Assembly (NCBI GenBank): GCA_900548905.1
Contig: URMK01000007.1
Coordinates: forward strand, 62,001-126,000
Reading direction: 5' to 3'
Source: an uncultured Lachnospiraceae bacterium
GTDB taxonomy: Bacteria > Bacillota > Clostridia > Lachnospirales > Lachnospiraceae
Length of the DNA: 64,000 bases
Positions within the stretch are counted from its first letter, which is position 1, and every line of letters starts with the position of its first letter. Below, piece after piece: positions 53,184 through 61,340 of this stretch. The translations under genes were made by a program, and so were the position numbers. The notes under the pieces were generated by a model. That model worked only from the letters and a program-made list of their open reading frames with translations, was not told where the DNA came from and searched no databases.

Positions 53184-53864
53184 ATGGAATTGTTATTGGA
53201 TACGGCGAATGCGGAAGAGATAAGGCGATGCACAAAAGGGTATCCCCTCACGGGAATTACCACCAACCCTTCCATCCTGGCAAAGGAAAAAAGAAAATTT
53301 GCAGAGCAGATGGAACTGGTACGGGAAGCGGCCTCCGGCCTGCCCCTCCATGTGCAGGCGACCGGTGACACGGTACAGGCGGTTCTTGCGGAAGCAGAGG
53401 CGGCCGTGGCGGCATACGGAAAAAATACCTATATCAAGGTACCTGTGAACCGGGAGGGCATAAAGGCTGTCCGGGAACTGAAAAGAAAAGGGTTTGCCGT
53501 CACGGCCACGGCTATCTATACCAGGGAACAGGCCTTTCTTGCCGGGATGGCGGGAGCGGACTATGCGGCTGTCTATTACAACCGCATGCAGAACCTTTCC
53601 CTGGACAGCAGACAAGTGGTAACGGACATCGTATCCATGTACCGCATGCATGGAATAGAAACAAAGGTGCTTGCCGCCAGCTTCAAAAACTGCGGGCAGG
53701 TTTTGGAGGCCGTCCTTGCGGGGGCACAGGCGGTGACACTGCCTCCGGCGGTGCTGGATGCCATGACGGATAACGCTCTGATTGATAAAGCCGTTTCGGA
53801 TTTCAGGAAAGACTGGACAAAAATCAACGGAGAGAAACGGATAGATGAAGTGCTGACACAGTAG
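53184..53864 (+). CDS. Fructose-6-phosphate aldolase/transaldolase-like (FSA/TalC) protein
   Basis: 226 residues, normal for the small transaldolase (FSA) family. Signatures: LLLDTANAEEIRRC, GITTNPSILAKE, and the Schiff-base Lys in TYIKVPVNREG (about residue 86), followed by TATAIYTREQAFLA. It would perform a retro-aldol step on a ketose phosphate, releasing dihydroxyacetone or a related three-carbon unit. It closes the operon begun by the isomerase-like and FGGY-kinase genes, so it is the probable carbon-cleaving enzyme of that pathway. Confidence 0.92.
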   Translation: MELLLDTANAEEIRRCTKGYPLTGITTNPSILAKEKRKFAEQMELVREAASGLPLHVQATGDTVQAVLAEAEAAVAAYGKNTYIKVPVNREGIKAVRELKRKGFAVTATAIYTREQAFLAGMAGADYAAVYYNRMQNLSLDSRQVVTDIVSMYRMHGIETKVLAASFKNCGQVLEAVLAGAQAVTLPPAVLDAMTDNALIDKAVSDFRKDWTKINGEKRIDEVLTQ

Positions 53865-54021
53865 AATTCTGTGCCGGCACTTCTTTTTGTATGCCGGGGT
53901 GACAAATTTCTGTTATAATGAAGTACAAAAAACGGTCCGCCGCCGCAGATAAGCTGCTGTAAATGCCGGGTGAGGGCAGGACGGCCGGCACTATGCTTAA
54001 AATATAAAAACGGGTTCCCTT

Positions 54022-54057
54022 TTGTACATGTACAACAGGAAAGCTGACTTCTATAAT
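54022..54057 (+). promoter_or_regulatory. Promoter with a palindromic operator over its -35
   Basis: TTGTACATGTACAA (54022-54035) is a perfect 14-bp palindrome that overlaps a possible -35 (TGTACA, 54029-54034), 17 bases from a perfect -10 TATAAT (54052-54057). This operator form resembles those of HutC/FadR-type GntR regulators. A second TATAAT lies at 53914-53919 with no good -35. The rest of 53865-54145 shows no gene. Confidence 0.62.
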
Positions 54058-54145
54058 AGGGGTATCATAAGCAGCGGCGGCAGGAAAAAAAACGGCCCGG
54101 GGTTGGGGCGTGCCGCCGGTTTACAGGAAAAGGAGAAAGAAAGCG

Positions 54146-55276
54146 ATGAGCAAATATGACGTGGCGGCCTATATCTGGCCGGCTTATACGCCGGATGAGC
54201 CGAGGACCAGAATGTTCTGGCCGGAGGGAATGGGGGAATGGCAGTCGGTTAAGAACAGTGTCAGAAAATATGAGGGACACAGCTGGCCGAGAAAACCCCT
54301 GTGGGGTTATGTGAACGAAGCGGATCCCTATGTGATGGAAATGGAAATCGAAGCGGCTGTGGATCACGGCATCAATACGTTTATTTATGACTGGTATTGG
54401 TATGACGGGCGGCCGTTTCTGGAAAACTGCCTGAATGACGGCTTCCTGAAGGCAAAAAACAAGGATAAAATGAAGTTTTTCCTCATGTGGGCCAATCACG
54501 ATGCCAATTCCTTATGGGATATCCGGCTGTCGCGCGGGCAGGACAACGTTATATGGCGGGGAGCCGTGGACCGGGCGGAATTTGAACGGATTTGCCGCAG
54601 AATTATCGGGGCCTATTTCAAGCTTCCCAATTATTATTGTATTGATGGGAAGCCGGTGTTCATGATATATGATTTATCCAATCTGGTAACCGGCCTGGGC
54701 GGTTATGATAAAACTGCAGAGGCCCTGGGCTGGTTTGAGGAAGAAGCCAGGAGGGCCGGCCTGGCGGGTGTTTATTATATGCTGACCATGTGGAGTGAAA
54801 ATGCGATGAATTATTCCGGCGTGGACAGCCATTCCTCGGCGACGGGGATGGAGGTCTGCAGAAAACTGGGATTGAAAGGGATGACACATTACCAGTTTGT
54901 CCATTTCGCAGAAATAGACAGGGATTACGAAGCGGTTCTGAAGGATGTGGAGGCGGAGTGGAAACGGATTGAAGCCAATTACCGGATCCCGTATTATCCT
55001 CATGTGTCGGTGGGCTGGGATAACAATCCACGGTACCTGGATTTCCGGCCCGGTGTGATGAAAGGAAATACCCCCGAAGCGGTGGAAAAAGCATTCCGGA
55101 TGGCAAAGGATTATGTGGACAGCCACCCGGAGCAGGCACCGCTGATAACCGTCAACAGCTGGAATGAATGGACGGAAACGAGCTATCTGGAACCGGATGA
55201 TTTGTACGGCTATGGCTATCTGGAAGCGGCCGGACGGGTATTCGGCCCGCAGACGGAAAAGAAGGAAAAATCATAG
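54146..55276 (+). CDS. GH99-like (WbsX-type) glycan-processing protein
   Basis: 376 residues starting YDVAAYIWPAYTPDEPR, with GINTFIYDWYWYDGRPFLEN, FFLMWANHD, and the C-terminal LITVNSWNEWTETSYLEPD, which together are the pattern of the GH99-like/WbsX domain (endo-mannosidase fold). No signal peptide. ATG 54146 follows AAGGAGAAAGAAAGC. It has its own promoter and lies after the aldolase. Hydrolytic activity on an imported manno- or other oligosaccharide is plausible but unproven. The last 6 bases overlap the convergent LysR gene. Confidence 0.85.
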   Translation: MSKYDVAAYIWPAYTPDEPRTRMFWPEGMGEWQSVKNSVRKYEGHSWPRKPLWGYVNEADPYVMEMEIEAAVDHGINTFIYDWYWYDGRPFLENCLNDGFLKAKNKDKMKFFLMWANHDANSLWDIRLSRGQDNVIWRGAVDRAEFERICRRIIGAYFKLPNYYCIDGKPVFMIYDLSNLVTGLGGYDKTAEALGWFEEEARRAGLAGVYYMLTMWSENAMNYSGVDSHSSATGMEVCRKLGLKGMTHYQFVHFAEIDRDYEAVLKDVEAEWKRIEANYRIPYYPHVSVGWDNNPRYLDFRPGVMKGNTPEAVEKAFRMAKDYVDSHPEQAPLITVNSWNEWTETSYLEPDDLYGYGYLEAAGRVFGPQTEKKEKS

Positions 55277-56158
55277 AATGCCCTTAACCGTTTCGGCAAA
55301 ACGGATGACATCCTCCGGCGCCTCCAGGCTGTACAGCAGCCCGTAAGGGATACTGTAATCCCAGTTTACGGGGATGGAAACCAGGCCCGGATGGACATCC
55401 TGCCAGCATTCTATGGTGAGCAGGACGTTACCGGTTTCCGCACAGCGGTTGAATACCGACAAGTCATAGAACCGGGGCGTATCCTCAATCCGAATCTGCG
55501 GATGATGCTTTTCCAGGTCGTTGCGCAGGAAATCATTTACCCCCGAATCTCCCCGTTCCACCATCATCAGCGTTTCCCCGTATAAATCTTCAATATCAAT
55601 ACGTGTCTTTCCCGCCAGACGGTGCTTGTCCGATACGGCAATCATTTTTTTATATTTTCCCAGGGCAAGGAAACGGCAGCGGGAAAGCCATGCTTTGGAA
55701 TCGCATACCCCGATCAGAAAATCAAATTTCTTCCCCAGCTGTTCGATCTCGGAAAGGATCCCCTCGTGATTATCTTCAAAGGATACGAGGTGCAGCTTAT
55801 AGTCCGGGAAACTGGCATTGACACGATACCATAAATCCATGAAGGGCCTGGCCGGGTTTAATAGAGAGGTACCGATGCAGAACGTGGTGTCCTCCGTATG
55901 CAGGGCAGCCCTGGCGCTTGCCAGGGATTTTTTGGAATAGTCTATCATGAATTTGGCGTCTTTATAAATGACAGCCCCCGCCGCCGTCAGACGGATGCCG
56001 GAGGGCGTGCGTTCCATCAGCTTGATATCCAGATGATTCTCCAGAGCATTGATCTGTTTCATGACTGCGGTGGGGGAGATATACAGGCGTTCGGCGGCTT
56101 TGGTAAAGCTGCCGCAGTCGGCCGCCGCCAGAAACGTATCCAGCATAGGGTTATACAT
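55271..56158 (-). CDS. LysR-family transcriptional regulator
   Basis: 295 residues. HTH: MLDTFLAAADCGSFTKAAER, LYISPTAVMKQINALENHLD, IKLMERTPSGIRLT; effector domain from about 90 to 295. ATG 56158 has GAAGGAGGATAATCC upstream on this strand. It is convergent with, and overlaps by 6 bases, the GH99-like gene. Its promoter side faces the truncated flavodoxin gene, which is the likely original target. Confidence 0.94.
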   Translation of the reverse strand: MYNPMLDTFLAAADCGSFTKAAERLYISPTAVMKQINALENHLDIKLMERTPSGIRLTAAGAVIYKDAKFMIDYSKKSLASARAALHTEDTTFCIGTSLLNPARPFMDLWYRVNASFPDYKLHLVSFEDNHEGILSEIEQLGKKFDFLIGVCDSKAWLSRCRFLALGKYKKMIAVSDKHRLAGKTRIDIEDLYGETLMMVERGDSGVNDFLRNDLEKHHPQIRIEDTPRFYDLSVFNRCAETGNVLLTIECWQDVHPGLVSIPVNWDYSIPYGLLYSLEAPEDVIRFAETVKGIL

Positions 56159-56341
56159 GGATTATCCTCCTTCGTATAAACTTCAGGTTTATACCATGGT
56201 AACATATCGGAGATTCAAAAACAAGAAAGCAGGGGCTAAAATATAGGAAAGCCAATATAGGAAAGAAAGAGCACTCCCGATCAAAGCATGCGCACGCAGG
56301 GCCGGAACGGTATCGGGAAAACGGCGGAAGGAGGAAGAAGA

Positions 56342-56659
56342 ATGGCCGGATTCATCGCATTTTTTTCAAGAGGAGAAGAAAACTACGTAAACGGGGAGTT
56401 AAGGATGCTTGCCACAGGAAACACGGAGGTGGCGGCAGGGATTATCCAACGGTTGACAGGTGCCGACAGCTTCAAAATAGAGCCGAAGCAGCCGTATTCC
56501 AAAGACTATAATGAATGCGTTGCCCAGGCGCAGGCGGACCAGAAACGGGATGCCCGTCCGGAGCTTGCGGCATATCCGGAGAGCATGGAACCGTATGATG
56601 TTATTTATCTGGGGTATCCTAAAATGGAGTATGGTTTTTTATGTGTATCGTGTGCATAG
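56342..56659 (+). pseudogene. Flavodoxin gene truncated by an integrated element
   Basis: 105 codons beginning AGFIAFFSRGEENYVNG, the FMN-phosphate loop region of a flavodoxin of the MKT.IAYFSR type, and running to YDVIYLGYP. In full-length proteins this is followed by N-W/Y-W and about 60 further residues; here the frame changes to an unrelated KMEYGFLCVSCA tail and stops. The break is at about base 56625, where element sequence begins. GGAGGAAGAAG precedes the start. The missing 3' part should lie beyond the far end of the element, outside the window. Confidence 0.8.
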
Positions 56660-56724
56660 CGTTTAAAAAGTAGGTCAAAGAGGAACTGCATACACAATGA
56701 AAGGTAAGAAATGTGTATAGCGTT
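56642..56724. repeat. Repeated 13-mers at the element end
   Basis: TGTGCATAGCGTT (56651-56663) and TGTGTATAGCGTT (56712-56724) differ at one base. A partial copy TGTGTATCG is at 56642-56650 and an inverted one (GCATACACA) is at 56688-56696. Spaced repeats of this kind at an element tip look like arm-type binding sites of a recombinase or excision factor. Confidence 0.55.
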
Positions 56725-56852
56725 GACATAGATATGAAGCAGTAACTGGTAGAGGGAGTACATCCGGAAGCCGGTTTTTTTGTTGCATTTTTGGGATAGC
56801 ATTTTTAAAGATTGCTGGTATCGTGTTGTGATGGGAAAGGAGGATGAGAGCA

Positions 56853-56990
56853 GTGTCAGCAGAGGACAGAGTGTCAGAAATGGATGGATACAAAAGAAAT
56901 TGCAGAAGCCGGATTTGCCTGAAAGATAACCATGTTCTTCCCAAGAAGGAGCATGGTTCTTTTTATAGCATCAGGAAAAGGAACCTGTAA
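56853..56990 (+). CDS. Possible small basic ORF at the element end
   Basis: GTG 56853 with AAAGGAGG nine bases upstream opens 45 codons rich in Lys and Arg (DGYKRNCRSRICLKD, then PKKEHGSFY). Its 3' part runs through the terminator hairpin at 56928-56964, which argues for a leader/attenuation function over a stable protein. An alternative 32-codon frame starts at ATG 56831. I do not recognise either. Confidence 0.25.
   Translation: MSAEDRVSEMDGYKRNCRSRICLKDNHVLPKKEHGSFYSIRKRNL
56928..56964 (+). terminator. Terminator/attenuator upstream of the first element gene
   Basis: AACCATG/CATGGTT stem with an inner TTCTT/AAGAA stem, followed by CTTTTT. It lies 58 bases before ATG 57022, so it would end transcription coming from the flavodoxin side or attenuate an element promoter. 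Confidence 0.65.
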
Positions 56991-57021
56991 TAAAAAAGAA
57001 GGAAGCAGGAAGGATGAAGAA

Positions 57022-57570
57022 ATGAGAAAAGAAACCTATGAAGTGAGGTGTCCGCAAAGAGTTATATTCGGCGATCCATCGTACTTCGAAGAATTCAAGG
57101 GGGAAAGGCTGGCAGGTCTGGTGGCGGATTACAGTCCGCCTCCATTTTCCGAGGCAAGGGTTGTTCTGGAAGAAAAGCAGATGGAGGACTGCCCGGAATT
57201 TATGGAACGGACGATGACGCTTTATACGGCGCCCCAAAGAACCATACAAACCTATATGAACGGCTGTATGTACAAAGGGCAGGAGCAGGCGGTAAAAGAG
57301 ATTGGTGTAGACACTGCCTGCTACATGCTTGAGGTGGATGGGCGTTCCGATCATATAAAGACAGGCGGGGATGGCTATTGGGGAGACTGTCAGGAATTTT
57401 ACTTTATTCATAAAGGCAGCCGGATCTTGGACGCGGTTGTCACCCATATCAGCATGCCGGATTATATGGACTTTGATGATATGAAGCAGCATGCCGCCTA
57501 TTTCTTTGAGGGGTTACAGCAGACAGCCGGGCAGGAAGAAAAACAGGAGCCGCAGATAAAAATGGAGTAA
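57022..57570 (+). CDS. Hypothetical element protein
   Basis: 182 residues, starting MRKETYEVRCPQRVIFGDPSYFEEF. Contains a Tyr/Asp-rich centre with GGDGYWGDCQEFYFIHKG and an acidic/Gln C-terminus. The GDGYWG turn is reminiscent of DUF4241-like proteins, but I would not assign it. No membrane segment or signal. ATG 57022 was chosen with GGAAGGATGAAGAA upstream; the open frame before it overlaps the terminator. First well-supported gene of the element. Confidence 0.7.
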   Translation: MRKETYEVRCPQRVIFGDPSYFEEFKGERLAGLVADYSPPPFSEARVVLEEKQMEDCPEFMERTMTLYTAPQRTIQTYMNGCMYKGQEQAVKEIGVDTACYMLEVDGRSDHIKTGGDGYWGDCQEFYFIHKGSRILDAVVTHISMPDYMDFDDMKQHAAYFFEGLQQTAGQEEKQEPQIKME

Positions 57571-57619
57571 GCGGTGTGATATAAGAATCAGAAAAAATAA
57601 AAGAAGGAGGATAAAAACT

Positions 57620-57826
57620 ATGCTGCATTATGAACGTGTGCAAACAGCATTGGATCAGGCGGAAAGGGCGCTGCAAACAGCGTCTAGATCTGAAATTGAT
57701 TCAGAGGCGGAGAAAGCGGCTTTGAAAGAAGCGTTGGAAATGGTACGGCAGGCGAATGAAAAATGCCGGACTGCACAGATGAATTCTGTAAAGGAAATGA
57801 TTTCCTCATGTATGAAAATGCAATAA
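57620..57826 (+). CDS. Small helical element protein
   Basis: 68 residues, very rich in Ala/Glu/Gln/Lys and predicted to be nearly all helix or coiled coil (VQTALDQAERALQTA, EKAALKEALEMVRQANEK). A strong AAGGAGGATAAAAACT site precedes the ATG, which supports real translation. Function unknown; followed by a terminator. Confidence 0.65.
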   Translation: MLHYERVQTALDQAERALQTASRSEIDSEAEKAALKEALEMVRQANEKCRTAQMNSVKEMISSCMKMQ

Positions 57827-57889
57827 ATGATTAGACGGGTCCCGGATATCTTACTTTCCCAAAGGCCCCTGCATTTATCAGAGCGGTTA

Positions 57890-57928
57890 CGTTCTTCGTT
57901 TTTACGAGAGCATAGCCGCTCTTTTTTT
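57890..57928 (+). terminator. Terminator between element genes
   Basis: AGAGCGG/CCGCTCT stem with a 19-base, partly paired loop and a T7 run. The next gene starts 58 bases later, the same distance as for the terminator at 56928-56964 and its gene. Confidence 0.8.
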
Positions 57929-57986
57929 GTCTCTGGATGGAAAGTACAGGAGACCCAGAAAAAGAATAACGAAAGGACTGAGAACC

Positions 57987-58625
57987 ATGACGGCAAAATT
58001 TATGAGCAACACCAGGTATGCAAATACCGAGTTTGAAATGCAGAGGATTCCCGGCTTCACACCCCGCCGCAGCGGAATGAGCGTAAGCCGGTTTGAATAT
58101 AAGGCCCGTGACTGTGACTGCAGCGTCTGCCTGCGTGAGCGCCTTGTGGCAGGCAGTGTCCCCCTGACCGAGCTTCTGGGCGTACTGAGCAGGGAGGTGC
58201 GGTCACGCCCCTTTGTGGCCCGTGTGTCGCGCTTGTCAAGGCAGCCGCTTCCTGTCTTTGAAACCGGAGGACATCAGCTCCGTTTTGAGGCCGCCTGCAG
58301 GGAACAGCTGACCGGCTCTGCGGGCCAGACGGCAGCGGTCTATCTTCTGGCAGCCGACCCGTTCCTGTGGGGCAGGGCGAGAATGGCGTTGAAGCCGGAG
58401 GAAATTGACTTCCCTGCCATCCGCATTCACGGCGTGGATCTGGACGGCTATGTGCTGTTCCATACAGCCAAAGACCTATACACCGGAACGAAACACATCA
58501 GCCTGTCTGAACTGACCGATCCGGAACTGGTGAGCGACAGCGCCTTCCGCCTGCTGGTAACCGCTTTCCTGATCCGGCGCTATGGTGCGGAGGCACTCTC
58601 CGCAGAAAGGAGCAATGAATGCTGA
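57987..58625 (+). CDS. Hypothetical element protein with a Cys-rich motif
   Basis: 212 residues. Near residue 45 is DCDCSVCLRERL, a possible small metal-binding knuckle with nearby Cys residues; the rest is basic (SREVRSRPFVARVSRLSRQ) and without clear family. It starts at ATG 57987 after AAAGGACTGAGAACC. Overlaps the next gene by 7 bases, which suggests translational coupling with the ArdA-type protein. Confidence 0.75.
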   Translation: MTAKFMSNTRYANTEFEMQRIPGFTPRRSGMSVSRFEYKARDCDCSVCLRERLVAGSVPLTELLGVLSREVRSRPFVARVSRLSRQPLPVFETGGHQLRFEAACREQLTGSAGQTAAVYLLAADPFLWGRARMALKPEEIDFPAIRIHGVDLDGYVLFHTAKDLYTGTKHISLSELTDPELVSDSAFRLLVTAFLIRRYGAEALSAERSNEC

Positions 58626-60301
58626 TAACAACGATGAAACTTTTCAGCCCGCTCTATGCACAACTTAATGAGAGGAATGAGTGGGGCGACCTGGATTATG
58701 ACTCTGTGGATATGGATTCGGAGGAGCTGTGCGCCTATCAGGATACCATTCTGGAAGCAATTGAGCAGGAAAACCAGTACCTTGATGCAGCGCGCGGCCT
58801 TGCCGTTTATATGGATGATGCACTGCTGAAACGCAAGGTACACAGCATGAAGCCCACCGTAGAGGAATGGGACGGCAGGCTCTGGGGTGTGCTGGAGGTG
58901 CAGAGTTATGGCCCGCTCTCCGAATCGGAGCTGGATGAAGTGATGGAGGAATGGTCCGGCCAGGAGTCGGATGGATGGGGTGAAAATTTCGAGCAGAGGG
59001 AAATCCGTGTGGACTCCGGTGAGCTGTGCATCAGCTTTTGGAAGTCAGGGAACAGCTTCTTCATCAAAACGGAACAGGAACTGAAAACAGGACAGCCCTA
59101 TCACTGTCCAAGGCGGATGCAGGTTCGTATCACTGCAGACGAATACAAAGGAAAACGCGGCTATGATGGGGCAGACGTGGAACTACCCGCCAGCCGCTTT
59201 GGGCTGGCAGATGCCCTCCAGCGGGCGCATGTTCCGGAGGGCGATGGGTATGAACTGCACAGCTTTGAGAAATGGCCGGGATTCCTTTCCAAGTATTTAA
59301 CCCATGCAGGAGATAAAACCCTGTCGGAGCTTAACCTGCTGGCAGGAAAAGTCAGTGAAATGGACGAATTCCAGCTTGAAATCTACGAGGGGGCGCTGAA
59401 GCTCCGTCAGGACGGGGATATCGACCATCCAGTCAGCATCAGGGAGCTGATCAATTATGCCTATAACCTGGACTCCTTTGAGTTCCATCCCGGTGTGGTG
59501 GATGACCGTGACCTTGGCAGGATCGTCATGATGGGCGGAATGCTGGACACCATTGATGACCTGCCGGAAGAAGCGGCGGAGCTGCTGGATGAGCAGAAGG
59601 TGGGGGAAGCCATGCGTAAGGCAGACCAGGGCGCCTTCACGGAAAGCGGCTATGTATATCGTAGCAGTAACCACTGGCAGGAGGTGTATGACGGCATCCA
59701 TCTGCCGGAACTGCCGGAGGAAAGGGGACTGATTTCCCTGCGGCTGGCACCGGTGAATGGCAGGCCGGAAGAAAACAGCGGCGTGTGGCTGGAACTTCCG
59801 GCAGGTGAGCAGGCGGTGAAGCGGGCGCTGGACGCTCTTGGGGAATCCTCGCTGGACAGCTGTGTGATTGCTGAGGCCGACAGCATCCTGCCCTCCCTGA
59901 AATATCAGCTTGCCGGGGATGAGGCCATCGACAAGCTGAACACACTGGCTGAACGGCTGGCAGCATTCCCTGACAGTAAAACGCTGATGAAATGCAAGGC
60001 GGTTATGGAACTGGAATGCTATCCAGACCTTGACCGGATGCTGGACATCACCCAGAATCTGGACTGCTACGATTTTGACAGGATGGATATTTCCCCGGCG
60101 GCCTATGCGGAATATCTGCTGAAAGAAGGAGGGGTAAATGTAGATGATCCTGCTTTTTCTCGTTTTGATTTTCAGGGCTATGGAGAACGGGAAATGGAGG
60201 GCGGCAGTTTTATCATGACGCCCTATGGCTCCATTGCCCGCAGTGACATGCCATTTGTACAGGAGTACACGAAGCTCCAGCGGGGGATGACCATGACATA
60301 A
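58619..60301 (+). CDS. Multidomain ArdA-type antirestriction protein
   Basis: 560 residues, much longer than classical ArdA (about 165). Residues 1-155 form an acidic N-terminal region of unknown type. Residues about 165-350 match the Firmicutes ArdA arrangement: VELPASRFGLADALQRAHV, LSELNLLAGKVSEMDEFQ, SIRELINYAYNLDSFEF, and LPEEAAELLDEQKVGEAMRK. The remainder repeats similar elements (LPAGEQAVKRALDAL, DKLNTLAERLAAF, YDFDRMDISPAAYAEYLL), suggesting a second ArdA-like copy. ArdA mimics DNA to block type I restriction on entry. Very acidic overall. RBS AAAGGAGCAATGA. Confidence 0.82.
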   Translation: MLITTMKLFSPLYAQLNERNEWGDLDYDSVDMDSEELCAYQDTILEAIEQENQYLDAARGLAVYMDDALLKRKVHSMKPTVEEWDGRLWGVLEVQSYGPLSESELDEVMEEWSGQESDGWGENFEQREIRVDSGELCISFWKSGNSFFIKTEQELKTGQPYHCPRRMQVRITADEYKGKRGYDGADVELPASRFGLADALQRAHVPEGDGYELHSFEKWPGFLSKYLTHAGDKTLSELNLLAGKVSEMDEFQLEIYEGALKLRQDGDIDHPVSIRELINYAYNLDSFEFHPGVVDDRDLGRIVMMGGMLDTIDDLPEEAAELLDEQKVGEAMRKADQGAFTESGYVYRSSNHWQEVYDGIHLPELPEERGLISLRLAPVNGRPEENSGVWLELPAGEQAVKRALDALGESSLDSCVIAEADSILPSLKYQLAGDEAIDKLNTLAERLAAFPDSKTLMKCKAVMELECYPDLDRMLDITQNLDCYDFDRMDISPAAYAEYLLKEGGVNVDDPAFSRFDFQGYGEREMEGGSFIMTPYGSIARSDMPFVQEYTKLQRGMTMT

Positions 60302-60356
60302 GCAGAAGAAGGAGACTCTATGATACCATCTGCCGCGCAAAAGGAGGTGATGCGGC

Positions 60357-61340
60357 ATCAATAGTTTTATTAGCTGGGTCGGCGGTAAAAAGGCGCTCCG
60401 CAAGCTGATCTACACCATGTTCCCGGCCAAGTTTGAACGTTATATTGAGGTGTTCGGCGGTGGCGGCTGGGTGCTGTTTGGAAAGCCGCCGGACCAGAAA
60501 TGCATGGAGGTCTATAATGACTTCAATTCCAATCTTGCCTGCTTGTTTTACTGTGTAAAGAACCGGACTTGGTCATTCATCCGGGAGGCAGGCTTTCTGC
60601 CCATAAACAGCCGGGATGAGTTTGCGGTTATCCGGGACTTCATTGACAAGCAGGAATTTGACATCCGGTATCTGGATCAGGAACTGGAGCTGGCCGAACA
60701 CAGCCTGTCCCCGCCAGAATTTGAGGAAATAAAAGCCATCATGCTGGAAAACGCCGAGATGAACGATGTGAAACGTGCGGCGGCATTTTTCAAGCTCATC
60801 CGCTACAGCTACGGAAGCGGCTGTACTTCCTTCGGCTGCAAGCCCTTTGATGTGCGGAAATGCTTTGACGCCATCTGGCAGGCTTCCCGCAGACTTAAGG
60901 ATACGGTAATCGAAAACAAGGACTTTGAAGCGCTGATTCGGCAGTATGACCGGGAAGGCGCTTTTTTCTACTGCGATCCGCCTTACTACGAAACGGAAGG
61001 GCATTATGCCGTGGTGTTCTGTAAAGAGGACCATGCAAGGCTTAGGGATGTGCTGGCTGCGTCCAGCGGGCGGTGGATGGTCAGCTACAATGACTGTGAC
61101 TTTATCCGGGAACTGTATGCCGGATATACCATCACCGCCGTCACCCGCATCAACAACCTGGCCCAGCGCTACGACGGAGGCTGTGAATTTCCGGAGGTGA
61201 TCATCACCAACTATGATCCGGGAGAACAGAAAAAGAGCGGACCCCGCCAGCTCCGTCTGTTTGATATCGGCGGCGGGGACGAGGATGAGATCCAATATGT
61301 AACATCAGGGCCAACCGGCCCGGAAAGAGAGGAATCATGA
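60357..61340 (+). CDS. D12-class adenine-specific DNA methylase with apparent ATC start
   Basis: 327 residues if read from ATC 60357. The first residues NSFISWVGGKKALRKLIYT carry the SAM-binding GGK motif; FGGGGWVLFGKPP and the catalytic FFYCDPPYYETE (DPPY, about residue 206) follow. Conserved N-terminal sequence begins right at ATC, nine bases after AAAGGAGG, where related proteins have ATG; the first in-frame ATG (60417) would remove the GGK motif. A 14-codon upstream ORF (60320-60364, with its own GAAGGAGA site) overlaps this start and could couple translation. Protects element DNA from restriction or alters expression. Confidence 0.85.
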   Translation: MNSFISWVGGKKALRKLIYTMFPAKFERYIEVFGGGGWVLFGKPPDQKCMEVYNDFNSNLACLFYCVKNRTWSFIREAGFLPINSRDEFAVIRDFIDKQEFDIRYLDQELELAEHSLSPPEFEEIKAIMLENAEMNDVKRAAAFFKLIRYSYGSGCTSFGCKPFDVRKCFDAIWQASRRLKDTVIENKDFEALIRQYDREGAFFYCDPPYYETEGHYAVVFCKEDHARLRDVLAASSGRWMVSYNDCDFIRELYAGYTITAVTRINNLAQRYDGGCEFPEVIITNYDPGEQKKSGPRQLRLFDIGGGDEDEIQYVTSGPTGPEREES

